NCBI GenBank assembly: GCA_023249275.1
Contig: JAHFCV010000042.1
Span: forward strand, 1-13,858
Direction: 5' to 3'
From: Candidatus Methanoperedens sp.
GTDB taxonomy: Archaea > Halobacteriota > Methanosarcinia > Methanosarcinales > Methanoperedenaceae
Length of the DNA: 13,858 bases
Position numbers and translations under genes: made by a program. The notes beneath the pieces were generated by a model, which worked only from the letters and a program-made list of their open reading frames with translations, was not told the DNA's origin and ran no database searches. Numbering within the stretch: the stretch's first letter is position 1; every line of letters starts with the position of its first letter. This document shows, in pieces, positions 1 to 5,481 of this stretch.

Positions 1-54
1 AATATTAGAGGTACTACAGGTACGTCAATTGGAACGCCTGTCAGGAGTAAATCC

Positions 55-249
55 ATGCATGGTGTAAGCATGCCGCCCTTTCATATTTTAAGCAAAAAAG
101 ATATCGAAAAAGAGTTATCCAGGATAGAAAAGAGGTTCGGAATGTCCCCCGAGGAATTCCATAAAGCCTGGAAAGAAGGCAAAGTACACGGTCACGAAGC
201 TATGAAGCTGGGTTGTTATTATGAGTTCTACAAGGATGAGTATGTTTGA
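55..249 (+). CDS. Small acidic/basic helical protein, possible antitoxin partner of the next gene
   Basis: This 64-residue protein has no membrane segment or signal peptide. Residues 14-46 should be helical and contain KKDIEKELSRIEKRFGMSPEEFHKAW. The 'kyGMS-EEF' pattern is familiar to me from short proteins encoded just before DUF6516/TumE-like genes in archaea and cyanobacteria; this is recollection, not a search. AGGAG at 43-47, seven bases before the ATG, supports this start, although the frame stays open to the left edge of the window. The gene ends in tandem TGA TGA stops, 18 bases before the next start. A role as antitoxin or chaperone-like partner follows only from size, order and pairing. 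It could equally be an unrelated conserved hypothetical. Confidence 0.6.
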   Translation: MHGVSMPPFHILSKKDIEKELSRIEKRFGMSPEEFHKAWKEGKVHGHEAMKLGCYYEFYKDEYV

Positions 250-292
250 TGAACCCGTCTATAAAGGATGGAATATAATTGGGTTCATCAAA
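245..292. repeat. 12-bp perfect inverted repeat around the start of the downstream gene
   Basis: TTTGATGAACCC (245-256) is exactly complementary to GGGTTCATCAAA (281-292), with a 24-base loop. The left arm holds the stop codon of the first gene. The loop holds AAAGG and the ATG at 268. A second in-frame ATG at 295 lies just beyond the right arm. As RNA this would be a 12-bp stem, so it could limit translation of the second gene or set the ratio of the pair. As DNA it could be an operator. No T-tract follows, so a terminator is less likely. Confidence 0.75.
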
Positions 293-786
293 GAATGAAA
301 GTCCGAGACCGTGCGGCTGGAATAAAAGGAATTTTTTATACTTATTGTAAAGATATAATTGATGGATCACCGGCTTTTGAAATAACCGAAAGTAAAAAAC
401 GCAGCGATTATGGAACTATTTCTGAAGGGATTAGGCTCATTGACGGTTCTTTAATAAATTTTTTCGAGAGGATAGTCGATGGGAGTATCGATGAATATAG
501 CTATGAATATATACGATCCGATACAGGCTTTTTCTTTCATTATCAAAACGAAGGAATCGAGAATGGGATTGGAAAACCTCTCTTTCATTTGCATGTTGGA
601 ATTAAAAAAGATGCCGACAAAAAATTATTGGAATTACTTCCAGATGAACTGATAGAACATGGCGGTCCGCATTATAAAGCTTCAGAAATTAATTTTAATG
701 AGTTTATAGGTATGATAATCGTGAACTTTTTTGATAATCATAGAAATTGTGAGAGGATGCTAAGAAGATTAGGATTAGGACTGTGA
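268..786 (+). CDS. Putative TumE-like (DUF6516-type) toxin or related hypothetical protein
   Basis: This is a 172-residue soluble protein. Residues 49-110 run 'TISEGIRLIDGSLINFFERI', then 'DEYSYEYIRSDTGFFFHYQNEG', then 'KPLFHLHVG'. That order (LxDGSxLxxxE strand, YxYxY strand, FxYxNE, H-x-H) matches what I remember of DUF6516 proteins, which include the TumE toxin of the TumE-TumA system. The canonical PHH.H cluster is only partly kept (FHLHVG), and the protein is longer at both ends than the usual ~100-120 residues. The start is uncertain: ATG 268 has AAAGG directly abutting it, and ATG 295 would drop nine residues. The small gene before it and the enclosing inverted repeat suggest a coupled two-gene unit. 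No catalytic activity is claimed. Confidence 0.55.
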   Translation: MEYNWVHQRMKVRDRAAGIKGIFYTYCKDIIDGSPAFEITESKKRSDYGTISEGIRLIDGSLINFFERIVDGSIDEYSYEYIRSDTGFFFHYQNEGIENGIGKPLFHLHVGIKKDADKKLLELLPDELIEHGGPHYKASEINFNEFIGMIIVNFFDNHRNCERMLRRLGLGL

Positions 787-897
787 ATTATCTGGTATAA
801 GCATGATGGAGTGGAAACGAGGGTATTTTTTACAGGCAAAATGCAAAATCAAACAGCAGCGCGCAATTTTTCATCTTTAACAAACCCGTAACGATAG

Positions 898-908
898 TTT
901 TATATACC
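898..908 (+). promoter_or_regulatory. TATA box of the cdrS-ftsZ2 operon
   Basis: TTTTATATACC is a very good archaeal TATA box. Its centre near 903 predicts transcription starting around 928-930. That lies just after the ATG at 924 and leaves a leader of about 75 bases before the better-supported start at 1005. Confidence 0.75.
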
Positions 909-913
909 TTAGC

Positions 914-976
914 GTCAGACAGTATGTCAGACACACGGCATACAAATGTCATACAAATGGCACACAGTGGTATGCC
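914..976 (+). promoter_or_regulatory. Phased array of 7-bp repeats, candidate operator for the RHH regulator
   Basis: Five related heptamers lie one helical turn apart: GTCAGAC (914), GTCAGAC (926), GGCATAC (937), GTCATAC (948) and GGCACAC (959). A sixth, GTATGCC (970), is the exact inverse of GGCATAC. Steps are 12, 11, 11, 11 and 11 bases. The array spans the predicted transcription start and early leader, where a bound repressor would block initiation. RHH proteins such as MetJ and omega bind tandem short repeats cooperatively, so autoregulation by the gene that follows is a natural inference. Confidence 0.6.
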
Positions 977-1004
977 ATCAAACCTCCCACAGGGAGTTAC
1001 CAAA

Positions 1005-1229
1005 ATGCAACGAGTAACACTAAGGCTCCCGGAACAGCAATTAAAAATGATCGACATGTTGGTGGAATATGGCGAATTTCCGTCCGCAAGCGAAGCAATC
1101 AGGACGGCTATCAGGGATTTAATCGATCAGCGCAGTGAAAAATTGGTTGGCAGGATGAAATTATTCGAGAAAGCGCAGGAACAATCAGAAAATGTTGATA
1201 CATTCTTGCGCCTGAAAAAAGAACAATAA
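1005..1229 (+). CDS. cdrS: CdrS-like ribbon-helix-helix transcription regulator
   Basis: From ATG 1005 the product is 74 residues and begins MQRVTLRLPEQQ, the typical DNA-contacting beta-strand of an RHH/CopG fold. Helix 1 follows (about 10-21), then a GEFPSASEAIR turn and helix 2 (about 26-44). The C-terminal 30 residues are charged and helical. An earlier in-frame ATG at 924 would add 27 residues without family character. I prefer 1005 because AGGGAG (991-996) precedes it by eight bases, the family starts with M-x-RVTLRxP, and the TATA position puts the RNA start past 924. The gene lies 24 bases before the ftsZ start, the same order as the haloarchaeal cdrS-ftsZ2 locus, where CdrS controls division genes. 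The symbol is given by homology and synteny. Confidence 0.85.
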   Translation: MQRVTLRLPEQQLKMIDMLVEYGEFPSASEAIRTAIRDLIDQRSEKLVGRMKLFEKAQEQSENVDTFLRLKKEQ

Positions 1230-1253
1230 ATATAATCCGAGGGGATGAATAAT

Positions 1254-2402
1254 ATGGAATCATTCGTACAAGACGCACTTAAAATGGCAGAAAAAGAACA
1301 GATGCTAAAACACGCGGCAACAGGCGTAGCTGAAGAAGTTGAAGAATTCGGAACACCAAGGATTGTTGTAGTGGGATGCGGCGGCGGCGGCAATAATACA
1401 GTAAACCGTCTTTATAATATCGGCATTGCCGGCGCAGACACCATAGCAATAAACACTGACAAAATCCACCTTGACATAATCCAGGCAGACAAGAAAATCC
1501 TGATAGGCAAATCAATAACCAGGGGACTTGGAGCAGGCGGATTCCCGGAAGTGGGAAGAAGAGCCGCTGAACTTGCAAGGGGAACACTCGAAGAGGTGCT
1601 AAAGGATGCAAACCTCGTATTCATAACAGCAGGAATGGGCGGCGGAACAGGAACAGGCGTAGCTCCAGTGGTAGCACAGGTAGCCAAAGACCAGGGCGCA
1701 ATCGTCATCGGAATGGTCACAAGCCCGTTCAAGGTTGAGCGCTCAAGGATGTTCAAGGCAGAGGAAGGTTTGGATGATTTGAGAAAATCAGCAGACACCG
1801 TGATTGTGCTTGACAACAACAGGCTGCTTGATTATGTCCCGAATCTCCCGATAGACCAGGCATTCTCTGTAATGGACCAGTTGATATCAGAGACCGTAAA
1901 AGGAATAGCTGAAACCATAACCCAGCCGTCATTGATCAACCTTGACTACGCTGATGTCAGGGCTATAATGAGAGGCGGAGGACTTGCAGTAATGCTGGTT
2001 GGCGAAGCAAAGGGACAGGACAAGGCAAAAGAAGTCGTAAGGGCAGCCCTGAACCACCCGCTGCTTGATGTTGATACAAAAGGCGCAACAGGCTGCCTGC
2101 TGCACATCACTGGCGGAACAGATATGTCTCTCCACGAGGCGGAAGAGATTGCATCTTCGCTGACATACGAACTTGACTCCCATGCCAATGTAATCTGGGG
2201 CGCAAGAGTAAAGAAGGAGTACGAGGGCAAGGTGCGCTGCATGGCTATAATGACAGGTATTCACTCAGCCCAGATAATGGGTCCCAGGAGCGAAGGGATG
2301 TCAGTTAGCAATAGTTCCCCTGCTTTTGAGGAGAGAATCAAAGTCCCTGCGGGCAGGAATTCAGGCAGGAATAAGGGTTCAATAATTGACGTAATTGGAT
2401 AA
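1254..2402 (+). CDS. ftsZ2: FtsZ2-type cell division GTPase
   Basis: This tubulin-like GTPase polymerises into the division ring on the cytoplasmic face of the membrane. ATG 1254 is chosen over ATG 1245 because GAGGGG (1239-1244) abuts the first but sits nine bases before the second. The product is 382 residues. Visible motifs are the nucleotide-binding loop GCGGGGNNTVNRL (about 41-53), the tubulin signature GGGTGTG (129-135) and the T7 loop NLDYAD (229-234), whose two Asp residues activate GTP hydrolysis in the neighbouring subunit. The N-terminal helix, 'VPNLPIDQAFSVMDQ' and 'SANVIWGAR'-like stretches fit the euryarchaeal FtsZ2 group. After a basic linker the protein ends GSIIDVIG, a plausible C-terminal docking peptide for partners such as SepF. 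It is co-transcribed with the RHH gene and followed one base later by a microprotein gene. Confidence 0.96.
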   Translation: MESFVQDALKMAEKEQMLKHAATGVAEEVEEFGTPRIVVVGCGGGGNNTVNRLYNIGIAGADTIAINTDKIHLDIIQADKKILIGKSITRGLGAGGFPEVGRRAAELARGTLEEVLKDANLVFITAGMGGGTGTGVAPVVAQVAKDQGAIVIGMVTSPFKVERSRMFKAEEGLDDLRKSADTVIVLDNNRLLDYVPNLPIDQAFSVMDQLISETVKGIAETITQPSLINLDYADVRAIMRGGGLAVMLVGEAKGQDKAKEVVRAALNHPLLDVDTKGATGCLLHITGGTDMSLHEAEEIASSLTYELDSHANVIWGARVKKEYEGKVRCMAIMTGIHSAQIMGPRSEGMSVSNSSPAFEERIKVPAGRNSGRNKGSIIDVIG

Positions 2403-2403
2403 T

Positions 2404-2529
2404 ATGAAATGCAAGCACTCAAATAACAATTGCGTTGTGCACATCATCAACAAGGCATGGGAAGAGATGCGTGCATGCGATATGGGTGTGTCCTGCAATT
2501 ACAGCCGCAAAAAGGTACTGAAGGCATAA
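2404..2529 (+). CDS. 41-residue Cys/His microprotein coupled to ftsZ2
   Basis: I do not recognise this family. The ORF starts one base after the ftsZ2 stop (TAA, T, ATG), so translational coupling is likely, and it ends three bases before the terminator stem. The 41 residues hold four cysteines (3, 10, 25, 31) and two histidines (5, 13), arranged CxH, CxxH and C-x5-C. The middle forms a short amphipathic helix (about 14-24), and the C-terminus is basic (SRKKVLK). This looks like a small zinc- or metal-binding protein. Its place inside a tight division operon suggests a link to FtsZ or its regulation. No other start or stop arrangement fills this gap, and the spacing argues that it is real. 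Confidence 0.6.
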   Translation: MKCKHSNNNCVVHIINKAWEEMRACDMGVSCNYSRKKVLKA

Positions 2530-2531
2530 CT

Positions 2532-2567
2532 CCGGCAAGAATTTTGCCGGATTTTTTTTCTTTTTTT
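2532..2567 (+). terminator. Hairpin plus T-tract terminator of the cdrS-ftsZ2 operon
   Basis: CCGGCAA (2532-2538) pairs with TTGCCGG (2544-2550) across a five-base loop. It is followed by two T runs (2552-2559 and 2561-2567) broken by a single C. It ends 13 bases before the stop codon of the converging minus-strand gene, so it insulates the two units. Confidence 0.85.
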
Positions 2568-2580
2568 CAGTCAGTAATTA

Positions 2581-3585
2581 TCAAAATTCAAGACCGACTG
2601 ACATATTTATAGCTATCTCGGCGATGTCGCCGCTGTAACTTGCTATTCTCCCAAGGCTGTCGAGCATGGTTTTTTGCAGGATAGCAGATTGGATATTTAT
2701 GGGCTGGAGTAATTCGTTTGAAATATCGGAATGAACTTTTTTAATTTCCTTCAATTCCTGAAAAATTGTCTCAGCCATTGTATGATTTCTTGTAAATAAT
2801 GCGTGAACCGACTTTTCAAACGTCAGGACTATGCTGCTGTTAAGTTTTATAAAATCGTCCAGCGGCGCATCCTTCTGTATCTCCATTAACTGGATATAAC
2901 TTTTTGCTATGTTCTCGATGTGGTCTGCAATCCGCTCAAGCGCTTTGACCACAATCCTGTAGCCGAGGCAATCCCTCTGGTTTTCTATTCCCAGCTTTTC
3001 TGCAACCTGCTGGTATTCCACAGCGCTCTTGAGCTGCCTCACAACCAGGAAATAAAGCCTGTCAATTTCCCTCTCTCTCACTATTACGTCCTTAGCAAGC
3101 CCGATATCCATGGTTTTCAGAGCCTTGCCAAGGTCAAGAAGCATCGACCTGTTGATGGAGTACATCCTCTGGAGTATCTGCATGGTCATCATGCGTTTGT
3201 AGTCCACCATTATCTCAAGCGTCATTGAGTCGTTGGTATCCTCGACTATCTCGACGCCTATCAGGTAGTCCATAACCTTTCGTATGCTCTTTCTGTAAGG
3301 GAGATGGTCTTTCCTGTCAAGTTTTATCCTGATTGTATCATATCCCACAAGATAGAAGGCTATTATTATGCGCTCAAGAGCATCGCTCGATGTTATTTTT
3401 GAGATTTTAATCTCCTTTACCTGCGACTCTTTTTCAATTACACTGGTCTCGATCAGTAATGAACCGCCCTGCTCTGTTACAACCAGGGAGTCTCCTGCTT
3501 TCAGGTTAGCTTTCTTGACCCATTTCTTTGGCAGTGAAATTACATAGGTTGAACCGCCGCTTACATAGACTTTTCGTGTTTCCAT
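2581..3585 (-). CDS. AbrB-PhoU fusion protein, phosphate-type regulator (copy 1)
   Basis: The 334-residue cytoplasmic protein has an N-terminal SpoVT/AbrB swapped-hairpin domain (about 1-46: VYVSGGSTYVISLPKKWVKK, then AGDSLVV), expected to bind DNA. A linker domain (about 60-125) follows, then two PhoU three-helix bundles. PhoU-type acidic metal-binding helices are visible as REREIDRL (about 171-178), ALERIADHIENIA (about 215-227) and LGRIASYSGDIAEIAIN near the end. Archaeal PhoU proteins of this type are annotated as phosphate uptake regulators, but here no Pst transporter is adjacent. It is the minus-strand neighbour downstream of the PKD prepilin and a diverged paralogue of the gene at 9260. 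AT-rich TATA-like sequence lies 25-40 bases before its ATG. DNA binding and phosphate sensing are family inferences. Confidence 0.88.
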   Translation of the reverse strand: METRKVYVSGGSTYVISLPKKWVKKANLKAGDSLVVTEQGGSLLIETSVIEKESQVKEIKISKITSSDALERIIIAFYLVGYDTIRIKLDRKDHLPYRKSIRKVMDYLIGVEIVEDTNDSMTLEIMVDYKRMMTMQILQRMYSINRSMLLDLGKALKTMDIGLAKDVIVREREIDRLYFLVVRQLKSAVEYQQVAEKLGIENQRDCLGYRIVVKALERIADHIENIAKSYIQLMEIQKDAPLDDFIKLNSSIVLTFEKSVHALFTRNHTMAETIFQELKEIKKVHSDISNELLQPINIQSAILQKTMLDSLGRIASYSGDIAEIAINMSVGLEF

Positions 3586-3607
3586 GATTTTATTCCTTAT
3601 TCTACTG

Positions 3608-3628
3608 ATATTTTATAGTATATATAGA
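3608..3628 (-). promoter_or_regulatory. Probable TATA region of the copy-1 AbrB-PhoU gene
   Basis: Read on the minus strand this stretch is CTATATATACTATAAAATA-like, centred about 30 bases before the ATG. That gives a nearly leaderless transcript. It overlaps the element at 3623-3648, so binding there could compete with TBP. Confidence 0.45.
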
Positions 3629-3648
3629 TTCTTGGGACAAAATATATA
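3623..3648 (+). repeat. Copy 1 of a 26-base element shared by both AbrB-PhoU genes
   Basis: TATAGATTCTTGGGA at the left end, then a C, AAAA and TATATA. It matches 9199-9224 at 24 of 26 positions. Here it lies 38-63 bases upstream of the copy-1 gene but in the opposite orientation to it. On the plus strand it contains an unused TATA box facing the antisense strand of the PKD prepilin. Confidence 0.65.
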
Positions 3649-3699
3649 ACTTTTATAGCGAGAATCATCGAAAATGAAGGAGATTATGCAGGTCTAATT

Positions 3700-4455
3700 T
3701 TATGGAGATTCCCAGCGGGCAAAACCTGATATCCCGTTGCTATCTGTCACGTTAAGGTTGACCCAGAATTGGCTTGTATTGCCCAGATCGAAATTCATCC
3801 TCGCTTTCTGTCCGCTTAGATTCCCCAGAATCAAAGTGGTGTTACCAACCTGCCACTGGTATCTTATAATCGTTCCTTCGCGGTCAATAGAATCCGAACC
3901 ATCCAGAGCGAGTACATCGTGGAACTCAGTTCCAATTTGTTCAGACACAACACTAACTTTTATGATTGGAACAGGAGGAAGAAAGACACGCTCAAAGTTG
4001 TTTGTCAGGCTGGTAAATAGAATTACCCGGATGGGATCATTCCTGGAAATGTTAAGAGGGGAGGCAAAGCTGGAGCTAAGGTTTAAGAATATCTGCCTGC
4101 TTCTCGCAGCAGGTACGGGAAACTGGTTCTGGAAATTGTAAACTTTTACTCCATCTGTATAGTTTGCAGCATTCATGCCGTTAATATTGAGACCAACAAT
4201 CCTTGACTCCTCGGTGTTCAGATTCACAACTGTTATTATCATGTTAGTCCAGTTTACGCTGCCATTGAGAGCCAACGAAAGAATCTTTAAGTTCTCACTT
4301 TCCACAGCAACGCGAAGGCTCCTCCGCTCCATCTCTTTTTTCTGCGCCTCGGACGCCATGAGAGCGAGGGCAGATGCCGAAGCTACCACTATCAGTATCA
4401 GCAGCAGCGTGCCGACTATTACGGATAGCCCGGACTCATCTTTAAGCAACTTCAC
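3700..4455 (-). CDS. Type IV prepilin-like protein with C-terminal PKD-like domain
   Basis: The 251-residue product starts at GTG 4455 and carries a class III signal: MKLLKDESG followed by LSVIVGTLLLILIVVASASALALM. Prepilin peptidase cleavage is expected after Gly9, leaving the hydrophobic helix (10-32) as filament core or membrane anchor. A charged stalk (EAQKKEMERRSLRVAVE) leads to a beta-rich domain (about 50-160) with several N-x-S/T sequons. Residues 165-248 look like a PKD fold (LALDGSDSIDREGTIIRYQWQVG, later VNLNVTDSNG). PKD domains mediate surface protein contacts in archaea. The gene diverges from the AAA gene and precedes an AbrB-PhoU gene on the same strand. It is probably a minor pilin or adhesive tip protein of the nearby machine. 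The major pilin is not identified. Confidence 0.78.
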   Translation of the reverse strand: MKLLKDESGLSVIVGTLLLILIVVASASALALMASEAQKKEMERRSLRVAVESENLKILSLALNGSVNWTNMIITVVNLNTEESRIVGLNINGMNAANYTDGVKVYNFQNQFPVPAARSRQIFLNLSSSFASPLNISRNDPIRVILFTSLTNNFERVFLPPVPIIKVSVVSEQIGTEFHDVLALDGSDSIDREGTIIRYQWQVGNTTLILGNLSGQKARMNFDLGNTSQFWVNLNVTDSNGISGFARWESP

Positions 4456-4526
4456 ATGTTATGTTTTTTCTTCCGACCCAATAATGTATTTCCTTATAGA
4501 GTATATAGAGGTATTTAGACTATAGG

Positions 4527-4542
4527 GGTTAATTAATTAACC
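4527..4542. promoter_or_regulatory. 16-bp perfect palindrome between divergent prepilin and AAA genes
   Basis: GGTTAATTAATTAACC is fully self-complementary. It lies in the 159-base divergent spacer, about 25-45 bases upstream of the presumed minus-strand TATA region (4494-4510, CTCTATATACTC-like) and about 50 bases before the plus-strand TATA box. It is a candidate operator acting on both genes. Confidence 0.5.
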
Positions 4543-4589
4543 ATTCTAAAAGACTCTTCTGCATGATAGCATCCTCAGTAGAAAGAACG

Positions 4590-4598
4590 GTATAAAAA
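4590..4598 (+). promoter_or_regulatory. TATA box of the AAA ATPase gene
   Basis: GTATAAAAA is centred about 21 bases before the ATG at 4615, so the transcript should start at or very near the start codon. No Shine-Dalgarno sequence is visible there. Confidence 0.55.
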
Positions 4599-4614
4599 TG
4601 GCAGAGATACGAAG

Positions 4615-5475
4615 ATGACGAATGAATATAAGCTATATGGTTTGAATTCGAATCCTTTTCGGGAGGTATCGGCTGAGGCGATAGAGGGCATCTACTTACT
4701 GCATGTGAGCCAGAAGATAGACGGTGAACTGGCATGTATAGTTGGGGAGTTATCAGAAGGAGGGAGGGCTGTGGTGGCTTTTGTAGGAGAACTGGGTATT
4801 GGAAAAACCCAGAGGCTGCGATGGCTTGAGGAAGTAGCAGTTAAAAGCGGGATTTTCCGAATTTTTTTAGGTGTTGAACGCGACTATTCATTAAATATAA
4901 AGAGATTATTCGAAAGCGGGCTGAAACAGATAAATGATAAGATGGGTTTTATGGGGAGACTCCGGCCCCCTCAGTATGTTAAAGAAATAAAAAAATCATT
5001 AAAACAGAAAAAAGAGCCTGTCGAGCTCGGGATACTGGCATCAATGATGCTAAAAGAACAGAAGCCATCCTATATTTTGCTGGACAACATTGATTGCGGG
5101 GATAATAATTTCATGGAATTCCTCACCGCCCTTGTGAACAACCTGAAGGCTGGAAGCTTGCTCTGTTTTACCTGCAATAAAGAAATTTTCAAAGGCATCA
5201 GGGAAACAAATCCTTCTTTCATAGAGCGGATAAACAAGCTTTATATGCTGGATGGACTTGAGGATAAAGAAGCCGAGCTTCTTGTAGCAAAGAGGCTCGC
5301 AGTTAGCAGGTCTGTTCAGAATATGGACTTCCTTTTTCCCTTCACCAGAGAATTTGTATACAGCTTAAACTCACAAGTACACGGGAATCCAAGGGCGTTG
5401 CTTAAAGGCGTGGATGATGCCTTATGCAGGGCATGCAATACCGGCATGCCTATAATCGCAAAAAGTTTTGGATGA
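4615..5475 (+). CDS. Orc/ExeA-like AAA family ATP-binding protein
   Basis: The 286-residue cytoplasmic protein opens with YGLNSNPFRE, the usual start of ExeA- and Orc1/Cdc6-like AAA proteins. Walker A is GELGIGKT (58-65). Walker B is YILLDNID (153-160), where Asn158 replaces the Glu normal in LLDEID-type motifs. Sensor 1 is likely Asn188 (LCFTCN) and sensor 2 Arg260 in GNPRALL. No C-terminal winged helix is present, so it is shorter than true Orc1/Cdc6 initiators. ExeA-type ATPases help type II/IV secretion machines assemble. Divergence from a prepilin and a convergent end six bases from the platform operon make a pilus-assembly or regulatory role more likely than replication. The missing Glu suggests slow hydrolysis or an ATP-binding switch. 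Confidence 0.75.
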   Translation: MTNEYKLYGLNSNPFREVSAEAIEGIYLLHVSQKIDGELACIVGELSEGGRAVVAFVGELGIGKTQRLRWLEEVAVKSGIFRIFLGVERDYSLNIKRLFESGLKQINDKMGFMGRLRPPQYVKEIKKSLKQKKEPVELGILASMMLKEQKPSYILLDNIDCGDNNFMEFLTALVNNLKAGSLLCFTCNKEIFKGIRETNPSFIERINKLYMLDGLEDKEAELLVAKRLAVSRSVQNMDFLFPFTREFVYSLNSQVHGNPRALLKGVDDALCRACNTGMPIIAKSFG

Positions 5476-5481
5476 TTTTAA

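Noticed and set aside
939..959. Two CATACAAATG direct repeats as a CRISPR-like or short tandem repeat
   Set aside because: Only two 10-base copies in an 11-base step; better explained as part of the phased heptamer operator.
924..1004. Longer start (ATG 924) for the RHH regulator
   Set aside because: The TATA box puts the RNA start at about 928-930, the added residues lack family character and are encoded by the operator-like repeats, and ATG 1005 has a good ribosome site.
1412..2264. Long minus-strand open frames inside ftsZ2
   Set aside because: They are antisense shadows of a strongly conserved gene, with Ser/Pro/Ala-rich composition and no recognisable motif.
2430..2612. 60-residue plus-strand frame after ftsZ2
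   Set aside because: It runs through the terminator stem and T-tract, and it overlaps out of frame the tightly spaced 41-residue Cys/His gene.
3674..3697. Seven-codon plus-strand ORF (MKEIMQV) behind the orphan promoter at 3623-3648
   Set aside because: Too short to support as a gene; a leader peptide would need a downstream gene, but the plus strand beyond is antisense to the prepilin.
4615..5475. Orc1/Cdc6 replication initiator next to an origin
   Set aside because: No C-terminal winged helix, a substituted Walker B Glu, no origin-recognition-box repeats nearby, and pilus genes on both sides.
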